Under the pieces are notes generated by a model, which was not told the origin of the DNA, did no database searches, and worked only from the letters and a program-made list of their open reading frames with translations. Source: Alistipes sp. (lineage in GTDB: Bacteria > Bacteroidota > Bacteroidia > Bacteroidales > Rikenellaceae). From it: a stretch of 51,242 bases of DNA. Where the stretch lies: positions 1 to 51,242 of the forward strand of contig JAFVIB010000015.1 of the NCBI GenBank assembly GCA_017474235.1, given 5' to 3'. The translations under genes and the position numbers were made by a program. Below, piece after piece: positions 42,951-51,242 of the stretch (position 1 is the stretch's first letter; every line of letters begins with the position of its first letter).

Positions 42951-42983
42951 CAAAGATACAACATAAAACTTCGAATTTCCAAA
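42951..42983 (-). promoter_or_regulatory. Promoter of the SPFH operon
   Basis: On the minus strand TTTG (42983-42980), 21 bp, then TATCTTTG (42958-42951): both consensus elements. The predicted start falls inside the paired palindrome. Confidence 0.7.
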
Positions 42984-43003
42984 TATTTTACCAACTTTTT
43001 TGC

Positions 43004-43039
43004 AAAAAAAATATGCCGAGCATAAAAATACTCGGCATA
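43004..43039 (-). terminator. Terminator of the typA-phosphoesterase operon
   Basis: On the minus strand TATGCCGAG (43039-43031) pairs perfectly with CTCGGCATA (43020-43012), followed by seven or more T's. It is 20 bases past the phosphoesterase stop and just before the SPFH promoter. Confidence 0.9.
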
Positions 43040-43059
43040 CATATATTTATAGGGGAGAT

Positions 43060-44652
43060 TTACCAAACCTCAGTCACCTTGTACTCCTGTGGAGCTGCCA
43101 ACTCATACTCAGGACCCTCGATAACATGGTCGCATACATACTTTCGACCCTTATCGTCTGTAGCTACAACCTTAACCTTTGCGTTAGGGTTTTTGAGGGT
43201 GTAGATATACATATGGCAACACTTTGTGCAGTAGTTCTTGCGGGTACTTCCCTTGCGGTGTCCGCGACCTACAACGCCTGTATGGTAGCCGATAGCCCAC
43301 CAATCCTTGCTCGACTCGAGTGATGGATGCTCGTCACCACGATAAGGGGAGCTCTTCATCAGCTGCATCTCGCCGGAGAGTTTGCCATCCTCATAGAGCT
43401 CAATCTTCCAATCCTTATCTGCAAACCATACATTTGCCAAAATCTTATCGGCACCAAATGGGAGTGTAGGCTGCTCGTGCTTACCGCCAAACTGAGCATT
43501 ACCACGGTAGAGACGCAACTGATAGTCGAGGTCGAAACCTGTACTCTTATAGCGGTGATCTACAATCTGATTGCCCTTAATATCAAACAGACCGTAGCCA
43601 TTAGGTGTTCCGTCGCCATTGTTGCGGCTCCACCACCAGCAACCTGATGCAGCACCGAGAATATACTCGTGGATGCCGTTGCTATGGGTAAAACGCTGTG
43701 TGTAGTGTGTGTGACCCGACATAATCTTACACTCGGCAAACTCACTAAGCATTGCAAGCACAGCCTGCACATTCTTGCTCTTACGCATATTCTCAAGTGG
43801 AATGTGTACACAGAGGATAACCATCTTATCCTTAGATACATAGCTCAAATCCTTGCGCAACCACTCTACCTGCTCTGCGGTAAAGTCACCGTGATACTTC
43901 TTGAAGTTGTTGATATCATCATAGATAATGTCGTTCATCGACACGATATGTACATCGCCACGATTCCAAGAGTAGTCGATAGGTCCGAATGTAGCCTCAA
44001 ACATACGCTGAAGGCGGACAGTCGGAGTTGAGTTGCGAGTACCTATAGCTACAGGCTCATAGTCGCAGTCGTGGTTACCGATAGTCTGGAACATAGGCAT
44101 ACCGATATTCTCGGCGCGCATCTCCTCCTTAATCATCGGCATAAGGTAGTTTGCATTGCGCGGACCCTCTGAATATACAATATCACCGAGAGAAACGGCA
44201 TAAATCGGAGTCTTTGTCTTCTTTGCTGTCTTCTTGAGGTCAGGAGCGGTTTCAGAGTGGAAACGATATACATGGCGCAAGTTCTGACACTGCGGGTCGG
44301 CAACCATCACAAGACGGAAGTTGCTCTCCTTACCACCCTTAAGAGGCTGAAGGACAAAATCATAGACTTTATCGTCTGTAAGTTTCTTGTAGAAACAAGG
44401 ATGACCCTGACGAAGCGGTACACGATACTCTGCCGGAATAGAGTAATACACATAAGCAGCCTCCTCGTGACGATTAAAGGCATACTTACCCTCGGCATCT
44501 GTCGCAACTACGGTATGACCGTCTGTTACCACTACGCCCGCAATCGGAGTGCCGTCAGTAGTGCGAATAGTACCCGAAACATCGGTTGTCTGTGCTGCCG
44601 CAAACGCTGTAATGCCAAGCGCAAGGGCAAACGAAATGATTAATTTTTTCAT
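43060..44652 (-). CDS. Secreted calcineurin-like phosphoesterase
   Basis: A 530-residue exported protein (signal ALALGITAFAAA). An N-terminal Ig-like domain (about 25-105, GTIRTTDGTPIAGVVV, MetallophosN-type) precedes the metallophosphatase core with VADPQCQN, SLGDIVYSEG, TIGNHDCDY and IMSGHTHYTQ, which supply the metal ligands, and a C-terminal beta-domain (about 395-530, MetallophosC-like). It probably hydrolyses phosphoesters in the periplasm or outside. Its start overlaps the stop of the unknown gene by 4 bp. Confidence 0.9.
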   Translation of the reverse strand: MKKLIISFALALGITAFAAAQTTDVSGTIRTTDGTPIAGVVVTDGHTVVATDAEGKYAFNRHEEAAYVYYSIPAEYRVPLRQGHPCFYKKLTDDKVYDFVLQPLKGGKESNFRLVMVADPQCQNLRHVYRFHSETAPDLKKTAKKTKTPIYAVSLGDIVYSEGPRNANYLMPMIKEEMRAENIGMPMFQTIGNHDCDYEPVAIGTRNSTPTVRLQRMFEATFGPIDYSWNRGDVHIVSMNDIIYDDINNFKKYHGDFTAEQVEWLRKDLSYVSKDKMVILCVHIPLENMRKSKNVQAVLAMLSEFAECKIMSGHTHYTQRFTHSNGIHEYILGAASGCWWWSRNNGDGTPNGYGLFDIKGNQIVDHRYKSTGFDLDYQLRLYRGNAQFGGKHEQPTLPFGADKILANVWFADKDWKIELYEDGKLSGEMQLMKSSPYRGDEHPSLESSKDWWAIGYHTGVVGRGHRKGSTRKNYCTKCCHMYIYTLKNPNAKVKVVATDDKGRKYVCDHVIEGPEYELAAPQEYKVTEVW

Positions 44653-45152
44653 TTTAACCTATCTTTTAGTTTGTCAAATTGTTCTCTGCTCACTATGCGG
44701 TAATGTGGCGTGTAAGCCTCATTATATACCTTGCTGTGGTGCATAACATAGTTGCCACTCGAAATCAGTGTGGCGATATTTGCCGAGTCGCGCTCAAAAC
44801 CCTCCAAGTCGGGATAAAGTTCTCTTACGGCGCGCTCTATCTGTTGCCACTCTGACTGCCAATGCTGAAGGTCATAGCTCTCTGCTGCTACGCTGCTTGC
44901 AATAAATGCCTGCGCAAGGTCGCTAACGCTAATCTTGCCCTCACGAACAGCCTTAAGATTGACCCTGACAAAGTCTCCCCGCCAACCGCAACTCTCGAAG
45001 TAATCGCTTTCAAAACTCTCTGCCTTTGCGCTCTCGTAGGCGATATAGTTCTCTACCTGCTCCGCAGAGCCAAGCGCGTGAGCGACTCCGAAACGATCCT
45101 GAAAGCAACTCTTGTATATATCTTGCAGAGTCGCTTTCGGGTGGGTTGTCAT
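44649..45152 (-). CDS. Uncharacterised 167-residue protein
   Basis: I do not recognise this family. It is a soluble, mostly helical protein (TLQDIYKSCFQDRFGVAHAL, DFVRVNLKAVREGKISVSDLAQAFI, LQHWQSEWQQIERAVRELYPDLEGFERD, HYRIVSREQFDKLKDRL), with no visible signal peptide. Between a DUF362 lipoprotein and a secreted phosphoesterase, with an ATGA overlap to the latter, it is expected to be cotranscribed and perhaps functionally linked to them. Confidence 0.75.
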   Translation of the reverse strand: MTTHPKATLQDIYKSCFQDRFGVAHALGSAEQVENYIAYESAKAESFESDYFESCGWRGDFVRVNLKAVREGKISVSDLAQAFIASSVAAESYDLQHWQSEWQQIERAVRELYPDLEGFERDSANIATLISSGNYVMHHSKVYNEAYTPHYRIVSREQFDKLKDRLK

Positions 45153-45182
45153 TATACGGCTGACGGCAGCTTTTTGGACTAT

Positions 45183-46145
45183 TCAGTCGATATTTACAAG
45201 CTCGTACTGCTTTGAACCCAAGCCAATCTGCTCGGCATAATCGACAATGTGTGTTCCGTGGCGTGATGCAATACGCTCAAGCAGCGGACCGTTGTCGTTA
45301 CCCTCCTCAGGAGTGATATTGAAGACAATGTTCAGACAAGCCTGATCAAGAGCTACAGGGTCTGTTGAGGCGAGAATACCTACATCCTTAAGCAGTGGAT
45401 CTGCCGGATGAGAGCTACAATCGCAGTCGATAGACATATTGTTCATCACATTGATATAGACAATCTTATTACCGTTGTCGAAGTAGTTGTGTACAGACTG
45501 CGCAGCAGCTGCCATAGCCTCAATAAAGCCAATCTGGTCATCTGTGAATTGCCAAATCTTAGTCACCTCCTCATTGCGACCGGCAGAGTGGATGTAAGCC
45601 TTACCGCGAGAAGAGGCGTTGCCGATAGACTGATTCTTCAGCACGCCGCCAAAGCCACCCATTGCGTGACCCTTGAAGTGCGCAAGGTTAATCATAAAGT
45701 CGTAGTTGGCAAGATTCTTACCGACGATGTTGTACTTAAGGCGTGATGTATCCTGCACAGGAATTTTAATCTCGCCCTCGGCATCCATAATATCGACATT
45801 GGCAATATCGAAGAAACCGTGCTCGCGTGCAGCCTCAAGGTGAGCCTCAGTAGTGTTACGGCGACCCGGGTAGGCAGTGTTACACTCTACGATAGTTCCG
45901 TTTACACTCTGCACGAGATTTTTGATAAGCTCAGGCTTGAGGTAGTTGTGACCTCCGGGCTCGCCTGTGCTGATTTTTACCGCTACCTTGCCTGTAGCCT
46001 CTACGCCAAGAGCCTGATAGACCTTAACAAGACCCTCTGCTGAAATGTCGGTGGTCATATAGACCTTTGGAAGTGCGTTCTCGCTCTTCTGAGCGCAACC
46101 GCACAATGTAGCTGTTGCCATAATTGCAAGTATTAACTTTTTCAT
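45183..46145 (-). CDS. DUF362 lipoprotein
   Basis: A 320-residue lipoprotein (MATATLCGC). The body is a DUF362 domain (GKVAVKISTGEPGGHNYLKPELI, INLAHFKGHAMGGFGGVLKNQSIG, GILASTDPVALDQACLNIV). In many relatives this domain is attached to a 4Fe-4S ferredoxin. Here no CxxCxxC cluster is visible, so it may have lost or never had it. It is exported, which is less usual for the family. Function unknown. It lies 13 bp after typA. Confidence 0.88.
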   Translation of the reverse strand: MKKLILAIMATATLCGCAQKSENALPKVYMTTDISAEGLVKVYQALGVEATGKVAVKISTGEPGGHNYLKPELIKNLVQSVNGTIVECNTAYPGRRNTTEAHLEAAREHGFFDIANVDIMDAEGEIKIPVQDTSRLKYNIVGKNLANYDFMINLAHFKGHAMGGFGGVLKNQSIGNASSRGKAYIHSAGRNEEVTKIWQFTDDQIGFIEAMAAAAQSVHNYFDNGNKIVYINVMNNMSIDCDCSSHPADPLLKDVGILASTDPVALDQACLNIVFNITPEEGNDNGPLLERIASRHGTHIVDYAEQIGLGSKQYELVNID

Positions 46146-46158
46146 ATCTTTTAGGTTG

Positions 46159-47958
46159 TTATTTAGATGCTCGTTTACGATCTACCTCATTGAGAAGAAT
46201 CTTGCGCAGACGCATAGATTTTGGTGTTACCTCTACATACTCATCCTCCTTGATATACTCTAAAGCCTCCTCGAGAGTAAAGATTTTTGGAGGGGCAATC
46301 GATGCCTTCTCGTCAGAGCCTGATGCACGCATATTGGTAAGCTGCTTTGCCTTGGTGACATTTACCGTAATGTCATTGCCGCGGGTATGCTCGCCGATAA
46401 CCTGACCCATATATACCTCCTCCATAGGGGAGATGAAGAACTTTCCGCGGTCTTGCAACTTGTCGATAGAGTAGGCGTATGCTGTTCCTGTCTCTGATGC
46501 GATTATAGAGCCGTTTGTGCGCATCTCAATATCTCCAACATAAGGCTCAAAGCCCTTCAGACGGTGTGACATAATAGCCTCGCCGGCTGTTGCTGTAAGC
46601 ATATTTGAACGCAGACCGATAATTCCGCGTGAAGGTATGTCAAACTCAAGGCGAGTACGACCCGAAGATGACTCCATATTTGTCAGTACACCCTTGCGGC
46701 GGGTCGAAAGCTCGATAACGGTGCCGGCAACCTCGTCAGGACAGTCGATAGTCATCTCCTCGATAGGCTCGCACTTATGACCATCAATCTCCTTGATAAT
46801 AACCTTTGGCTGACCAACCTGCAACTCGTAGCCCTCACGACGCATAGTCTCAATGAGTACTGAGAGGTGCAACACACCACGACCATAGACGATAAATGAG
46901 TCTGCATTCAGACCCGGCTCAACACGCAGAGCCAAGTTCTTCTCTAACTCGTGGTCAAGACGCTCCTTGATGTGGCGAGAGGTGACATACTTGCCATCCT
47001 TGCCAAAGAATGGAGAGTTGTTGATTGTAAAGAGCATAGACATTGTCGGCTCGTCAATCTTGATAGGTGGCAGTGGCTCGGGATTCTCTGCATCACAAAT
47101 AGTGTCGCCAATCTCAAAGCCCTCAATACCTACAAGTGCGCAAATCTCTCCGCACTCTACACGCTCAACCTTCTTCTTACCAAGACCCTCAAAGACCATC
47201 AACTCCTTAATCTTTGTCTTGACCTTTGTCACTCCGTCACGCTTTGCAAGAGTTACATTCTGACCGGCAGTAAGCGAGCCTCTTGTAAGTTTACCTACGG
47301 CGATACGACCGATATAAGACGAGTACTCAAGCGAAGTGATAAGCATCTGCGGAGTACCTTCACTTACCTGTGGCTCAGGAATCTCGTCTATAATTGCATC
47401 GAGAAGTGGCTGAATAGAGTCGGTCTTTTCATTCCACTTATGCGACATCCAGCCCTGCTTTGCCGAGCCATATATGGTCTTATAGTCGAGCTGCTCCTCA
47501 GTGGCATCGAGAGTAAACATCAGGTCAAATACCTGCTCATTTACAACCTCGGGGCGGCAGTTTGGCTTATCGACTTTGTTGATAACAACGATAGGTTTCT
47601 TACCGAGAGAGAGTGCCTTTTGAAGCACAAAACGGGTCTGCGGCATAGTGCCCTCAAAGGCATCTACAAGCAGCAGTACACCGTCACACATATTGAGTAC
47701 TCGCTCTACCTCACCACCAAAGTCGGCGTGACCCGGGGTGTCGATGATGTTGATTTTGTAGTCTTTGTATATTACCGATACATTCTTCGAGAGAATGGTA
47801 ATACCTCGCTCTCGCTCAATGTCGTTATTGTCCAATACAAGCTCGCCCGTCTTTGACTGCTCGCGGAGCAGGTTGCCCGCCAAAATCATCTTATCGACAA
47901 GTGTGGTTTTTCCGTGATCGACATGGGCGATGATTGCGATATTTCTAAGTTTCTGCAT
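46159..47958 (-). CDS. typA: Ribosome-associated GTPase TypA/BipA
   Basis: A 599-residue translational GTPase: G1 [14 protein letters not shown]3 DTPGHADF, G4 NKVDK, EF-Tu-like domain II, then EF-G-like C-terminal domains and a TypA-specific end ([24 protein letters not shown]). It assists ribosome assembly and stress translation. It opens a four-gene transcription unit with a -7 box at 47979. Confidence 0.96.
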   Translation of the reverse strand: MQKLRNIAIIAHVDHGKTTLVDKMILAGNLLREQSKTGELVLDNNDIERERGITILSKNVSVIYKDYKINIIDTPGHADFGGEVERVLNMCDGVLLLVDAFEGTMPQTRFVLQKALSLGKKPIVVINKVDKPNCRPEVVNEQVFDLMFTLDATEEQLDYKTIYGSAKQGWMSHKWNEKTDSIQPLLDAIIDEIPEPQVSEGTPQMLITSLEYSSYIGRIAVGKLTRGSLTAGQNVTLAKRDGVTKVKTKIKELMVFEGLGKKKVERVECGEICALVGIEGFEIGDTICDAENPEPLPPIKIDEPTMSMLFTINNSPFFGKDGKYVTSRHIKERLDHELEKNLALRVEPGLNADSFIVYGRGVLHLSVLIETMRREGYELQVGQPKVIIKEIDGHKCEPIEEMTIDCPDEVAGTVIELSTRRKGVLTNMESSSGRTRLEFDIPSRGIIGLRSNMLTATAGEAIMSHRLKGFEPYVGDIEMRTNGSIIASETGTAYAYSIDKLQDRGKFFISPMEEVYMGQVIGEHTRGNDITVNVTKAKQLTNMRASGSDEKASIAPPKIFTLEEALEYIKEDEYVEVTPKSMRLRKILLNEVDRKRASK

Positions 47959-47978
47959 AAAAAAGATTATTTAACGCG

Positions 47979-47986
47979 CAAAGTTA
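47979..47986 (-). promoter_or_regulatory. -7 element of typA
   Basis: TAACTTTG on the minus strand, exact consensus, 20 bases before the ATG. No clear -33. It is in a short divergent region with the aroB promoter. Confidence 0.5.
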
Positions 47987-48009
47987 ACGATTTTATCTGA
48001 AAAATGTAT

Positions 48010-48017
48010 TATTTTTG
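48010..48017 (+). promoter_or_regulatory. -7 element of aroB
   Basis: TATTTTTG matches TAnnTTTG, 33 bases before the aroB ATG at 48051. No clear -33. Confidence 0.45.
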
Positions 48018-48050
48018 CCTACCAATTGTTCCAAAATTTACACAATTGTT

Positions 48051-49727
48051 ATGAATGTAGTCGCAAATAGTACTGTCTATATGGGTAGGGTGGAGCAGTT
48101 GCTCCCTCGCCTGTTGCCCGAGCGCAGAGTTATCGTTATTACCGATAGCAATATTGACCGCTGCCATCGTAACCTTATCGGTGCATACGAGCATATCGTT
48201 ATAGGCTTGGGTGAACAGTCGAAGAATTTTGCCACGCTGGAGCGTGTCTATACTCAACTTATGGATATGGGTGCAGACCGCTCGGTGTTCCTGCTCGGTA
48301 TTGGCGGTGGTATTGTGACAGATATTACGGGCTTTGTTGCAACAACATATATGCGAGGTGTGAGCTTCGGTTTTATCCCGACAACGCTACTTTCGCAGGT
48401 AGATGCCTCTGTGGGTGGTAAAAACGGGGTGAATATTGGCGGATACAAGAATATGGTTGGAACATTCTCCCAACCGGACTTTGTTATCTGCGATACAGCT
48501 CTGCTGGCAACGCTTCCGGAGCGAGAGTTTCGTGCAGGTATGGCAGAGATTATCAAGGCTGCCGTTATTGCCGATGCAGCACTGTTTAAACTGCTTGAGC
48601 AGAGTGATTTAGTGGCTCTGCGAGAGAACGGGGAGCTGCTTGCGCAGGTGGTTGAAGCGGCACTGAAGGTGAAGATTGATGTTGTCGCTCAGGATGAGCG
48701 CGAGAGGGGTCTGCGTCGAGTGCTTAACCTCGGTCATACCATAGGTCACGCAATAGAGAAGAGCAGTAGAGAGTATAACCACGGCGAGGCTGTTGCAGCG
48801 GGGATGTGTTCAGTTGCACAGGTGGCTGTAAGGCTTGGTATGCTCGATAGTCGCAGTGCAGAGCGTATTGAGGCTCTGTGTAAGCACTATAATCTGCCTA
48901 CAACCCTCCCAGAGCCTATCACAAAGTTGCTTAAGGCTATTGTGAAGGATAAAAAGCGCGAGGGTGATAGCCTGCATCTTATCCTGCCGACAGCTATCGG
49001 AGAGGTTAAAGATGTATGCCTGAGTTTTGAAGAGATAGAGGATTTATTTAAACAGAAAACTATGATAAAGGGTCTTATTTTTGATATGGACGGCACGCTT
49101 ATTCAGAATATGCCGTTCCATATGAGAGCATTTGATGTTCAGGCTGAGCGTCACAACTATAAGCTGACACAGCCTGTGACTAATCGTTTCTATGGCAGAC
49201 ACAACGACGAGATTTTTCTCAATGTTGTTGAGCCTTGGGTGGTTGAAAAGTTCGGTCTGCAAACTCTCTCGGAGGAGAAAGAGGCTATATATCGTGAGCT
49301 CTATGCCGGTCATGTAAAACTCACAGATGGTTTGGAGGAGCTTCTTGCAGATGCTAAGGCAAAGGGCGTAAAGTGTTATGTCGGCTCTGCTGCACCACGA
49401 CTCAATGTGGATTTTGTTTGGGGCGAGGCGGAGCTTGATAGTAAGTTGGATGGCTGTGTATGTGGCGACGATATTGTGAACTTCAAGCCACATCCTGAGG
49501 TGTTCCTTACATGCTGCGAGCGTATGGGTCTAAAGCCTGAAGAGTGTGTGGTCTTTGAGGATGCAATTTCGGGCATTAAGGCGGGTGTTGCTGCCGGATG
49601 TAAGGTTGTTGGTCTTAGTTCTACCGCACCTGCAGAGGAACTTATGGCGGGTGGTATAAAGCATGTCATATCCGATTTTGAGGGTATGACAATCGAGAGC
49701 CTTGAGAAGATGTTTGATAACAAATAG
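48051..49727 (+). CDS. aroB: 3-dehydroquinate synthase fused in frame to a HAD phosphatase
   Basis: A single 558-residue open frame. Residues 1-337 are a complete Aro[43 protein letters not shown], and [28 protein letters not shown] with the zinc-ligand His residues. It makes dehydroquinate from DAHP, step two of the shikimate pathway. Residues 338-558 (from the internal ATG at 49062) are a beta-phosphoglucomutase-like [26 protein letters not shown] and [15 protein letters not shown]...[12 protein letters not shown]. There is no stop and no linker between the two parts (FKQKTMIKG). The upstream TTG start (48015) overlaps the promoter and is rejected. Internal initiation at 49062 is possible. 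Confidence 0.88.
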   Translation: MNVVANSTVYMGRVEQLLPRLLPERRVIVITDSNIDRCHRNLIGAYEHIVIGLGEQSKNFATLERVYTQLMDMGADRSVFLLGIGGGIVTDITGFVATTYMRGVSFGFIPTTLLSQVDASVGGKNGVNIGGYKNMVGTFSQPDFVICDTALLATLPEREFRAGMAEIIKAAVIADAALFKLLEQSDLVALRENGELLAQVVEAALKVKIDVVAQDERERGLRRVLNLGHTIGHAIEKSSREYNHGEAVAAGMCSVAQVAVRLGMLDSRSAERIEALCKHYNLPTTLPEPITKLLKAIVKDKKREGDSLHLILPTAIGEVKDVCLSFEEIEDLFKQKTMIKGLIFDMDGTLIQNMPFHMRAFDVQAERHNYKLTQPVTNRFYGRHNDEIFLNVVEPWVVEKFGLQTLSEEKEAIYRELYAGHVKLTDGLEELLADAKAKGVKCYVGSAAPRLNVDFVWGEAELDSKLDGCVCGDDIVNFKPHPEVFLTCCERMGLKPEECVVFEDAISGIKAGVAAGCKVVGLSSTAPAEELMAGGIKHVISDFEGMTIESLEKMFDNK

Positions 49728-49732
49728 CGTGT

Positions 49733-50746
49733 ATGTCTGATATTAGAAATACAAGACGCTCGGAGAGTGATAGCGAGTTTGAGAACCGCATACGCCCACA
49801 AGAGCTTGAGTCGTTTTCGGGTCAGGATAAGACAGTCGAAAATCTCAAGGTCTTTATTAAGGCTGCACTTATGCGTGGTGACTCGCTTGACCATGTGCTG
49901 CTGCACGGACCTCCGGGATTGGGTAAGACAACCCTTGCCAATATTATTGCCAACGAGATGGGTGCGCAGATGAAGGTCACTTCAGGTCCGGTGCTTGATA
50001 AACCCGGCGACCTTGCTGGTCTGCTGACAAACCTTTCAGAGGGCGATGTACTCTTTATTGATGAGATACACCGCCTCTCGCCAATTGTTGAGGAGTACCT
50101 CTACTCGGCAATGGAGGACTTTAAGATTGATATTGTGCTTGATAAGGGTCCGTCAGCTCGCTCTATACAGATTGAGCTTGCTCCGTTTACACTTATCGGT
50201 GCTACAACCCGTAGTGGATTGCTTACCTCGCCACTCCGCGCTCGTTTTGGTATTACCTGCCACTTGGAGTACTACGATGCACCTGTGCTTAATCGAATTG
50301 TTAAACGCTCGGCATCTATTTTGGGTATCTCTATTGATGACGATGCGGCGACAGAACTTGCCCTGCGCTCTCGCGGTACACCTCGTATCGCCAATGCATT
50401 ATTGCGCCGTGTGCGAGACTTTGCAATGGTTAAGGGCGAGGGTCATATCGACTTGGAAATCACTCGTTTAGCCCTCAATGCGCTCAATATTGATTCGAGA
50501 GGACTTGATGAGATGGATAATAAGATTTTGGCAACTATTATTGCCAAATTTAATGGTGGTCCTGTGGGTCTTAATACAATCGCTACGGCTGTGAGCGAGG
50601 AGGCGGGAACACTTGAGGAGGTCTATGAACCGTTCCTTATCAAAGAGGGATTTCTTAAGCGTACACCACGAGGTCGAGAGGTTACAGAACTTGCTTATAA
50701 ACACCTCGGACTTATGCCGGAAGGTAGAGACGGAGAGCTTTTTTAG
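49733..50746 (+). CDS. ruvB: Holliday junction DNA helicase RuvB
   Basis: A 337-residue AAA+ ATPase that drives branch migration with RuvA. Walker [10 protein letters not shown] (residues 58-66), Walker B LFIDEIHR, sensor [18 protein letters not shown] with the arginine finger, and the winged-helix C-terminus ([25 protein letters not shown]). The start is 5 bp after the aroB-HAD stop. The stop codon lies inside the terminator hairpin. Confidence 0.96.
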   Translation: MSDIRNTRRSESDSEFENRIRPQELESFSGQDKTVENLKVFIKAALMRGDSLDHVLLHGPPGLGKTTLANIIANEMGAQMKVTSGPVLDKPGDLAGLLTNLSEGDVLFIDEIHRLSPIVEEYLYSAMEDFKIDIVLDKGPSARSIQIELAPFTLIGATTRSGLLTSPLRARFGITCHLEYYDAPVLNRIVKRSASILGISIDDDAATELALRSRGTPRIANALLRRVRDFAMVKGEGHIDLEITRLALNALNIDSRGLDEMDNKILATIIAKFNGGPVGLNTIATAVSEEAGTLEEVYEPFLIKEGFLKRTPRGREVTELAYKHLGLMPEGRDGELF

Positions 50747-50760
50747 TTCTCCGTTTTTTT
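50730..50760 (+). terminator. Terminator overlapping the end of ruvB
   Basis: ACGGAGA (50730-50736) pairs with TCTCCGT (50748-50754), followed by a run of T's to 50760. The ruvB stop at 50744-50746 is in the loop. Confidence 0.82.
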
Positions 50761-50778
50761 ATGTAAATATGCAATAAG

Positions 50779-50810
50779 TTTGTAATTTTCAATTTTATTT
50801 ATTATATTTG
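50779..50810 (+). promoter_or_regulatory. Orphan promoter upstream of the right-end repeat
   Basis: TTTG (50779-50782), 20 bp, TATATTTG (50803-50810): exact consensus at both elements. No reading frame of useful length follows within the window, so the product is either a non-coding RNA covering the repeat or a gene beyond the right edge. Confidence 0.6.
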
Positions 50811-50877
50811 CTTTTTGAATTGTGCGTATAGTGCAATTGGTGTGTAAAAAGGTTCTTTTTTGTAGATAGAATACGAC

Positions 50878-51242
50878 TTCCGAGGTAACCGCGTCCACAG
50901 GTGAGTAATTGCTTGGGTTACCGAATCGCTTGCAGAGCGAGGTTTTGTTTTTGAGTTATATTGAGCTTGCTCAAATTGAACTATAAAACAAAACCACTCA
51001 AAGAAATTTCTTTGAGTGATTCGTAGTGATTCCGAGCGGATTCGAATGTCGCACGGCGTGCGTCATCACCGAGGAAGTCCCGAGGTCAAACTATGTTTGG
51101 TTCGGGCAAAGAGTTCCGAGGTAACCGCGTCCACAGGTGAGTAATTGCTTGGGTTACCGAATCGCTTGCAGAGCGAGTTTTGTTTTTGAGTTATATTGAG
51201 CTTGCTCAAATTAAACTATAAAACAAAACCACTCAAAGAGAT
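50878..51242. repeat. Structured direct repeat, 236-bp period
   Basis: Copy 1 (50878-51113) and copy 2 (51114-51242, cut by the window edge) match over about 128 bp with one deletion (GAGGTTTTG/GAGTTTTG) and one G/A substitution. Each has GGTAACC/GGTTACC arms. GGTTTTGTTTT (50941-50951) pairs with AAAACAAAACC (50984-50994), enclosing TTGAGC-tt-GCTCAA. A perfect 24-bp palindrome, CACTCAAAGAAA/TTTCTTTGAGTG, is at 50995-51018. Between copies are GCACG-g-CGTGC and CAAAC-tat-GTTTG hairpins. No coding is seen. The region from 50747 holds only the terminator, the orphan promoter and this repeat. Confidence 0.85.

Noticed and set aside
46951-47856. 301-codon open frame on the plus strand
   Set aside because: It runs antisense through the typA gene, which has complete GTPase motifs. 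No family resemblance.
50878-51242. Possible CRISPR array or att site at the right-edge repeat
   Set aside because: The period is 236 bp with long, structured, near-identical units. No short repeats with unique spacers, no cas genes and no integrase.

Overview
The window looks like a chromosomal segment of a Bacteroidota bacterium, most likely a gut- or oral-type member of the order Bacteroidales. The evidence is fimbrillin-like, DUF4493 and PCMD lipoproteins, a PorX-type response regulator/PglZ protein, an N-succinylornithine-type transcarbamylase, a DAHP synthase/chorismate mutase fusion, a pyrophosphate-type phosphofructokinase, and many matches to the Bacteroides sigma-ABfr promoter pattern (TTTG, about 19-21 bp, TAnnTTTG). 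Genus level (for example Rikenellaceae/Alistipes-like) is only a guess. No tRNA, rRNA, CRISPR array, IS element or phage gene was seen.

Layout. 1-354: non-coding, hairpin-rich tandem repeat. 355-4808: metF-metH (methionine and one-carbon metabolism), closed by a terminator. 4966-14169: a compact ten-cistron-scale arginine operon (GNAT, argG, argC, argD, a DUF418 membrane protein, argF', argB, argE, argH), led by a good promoter and two tandem ARG-box-like sites. 14158-18255: the phenylalanine/tyrosine operon (leader peptide and attenuator, pheA, aminotransferase, tyrA, DAHP synthase-chorismate mutase). 18314-31995 (minus strand): surface proteins. An eight-gene operon encodes a fimbrillin-like lipoprotein, three DUF4493/PCMD lipoproteins, two related outer-membrane beta-barrels (one with a Lys/Ala/Pro tandem repeat), another PCMD lipoprotein and an HD-domain protein. 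A separate M64-peptidase/leucine-rich-repeat lipoprotein follows. 32149-34278 (minus): a DPP5-like S9 peptidase lipoprotein, divergent from a NUDIX gene that overlaps porX. 36442-36791: three copies of a structured intergenic element. 36907-38841: a small 49-residue ORF and a DUF285/BspA-like repeat lipoprotein. 38933-42904 (minus): PPi-type PFK, a SLOG/DUF1273 protein, and an SPFH/RHH/two-membrane-protein operon. 43060-47958 (minus): typA, a DUF362 lipoprotein, an unknown protein and a secreted calcineurin-like phosphoesterase. 48051-50746: an in-frame aroB-HAD phosphatase fusion, then ruvB. 50762-51242: an orphan promoter followed by a 236-bp-period structured repeat that runs off the window.

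How it fits together. The left third is a biosynthetic block in which two amino acid operons are joined end to end. Arginine appears to be made through N-acylated (probably succinylated) intermediates and is probably under ArgR-type control. The aromatic operon carries a canonical translation-coupled attenuator with a leader peptide of nine Phe/Tyr codons in ten. The middle is the cell surface: lipoproteins, barrels and peptidases. The right third is housekeeping plus a small membrane operon that encodes its own ribbon-helix-helix DNA-binding protein and has a paired palindrome over its promoter.

Standouts for follow-up are the Phe/Tyr attenuator, the SPFH-RHH operon with its TGATATCA-N3-TGATATCA operator, the AroB-HAD fusion, the Ala90 specificity residue in the transcarbamylase, the covarying intergenic hairpins and the promoter-led repeat at the right edge.
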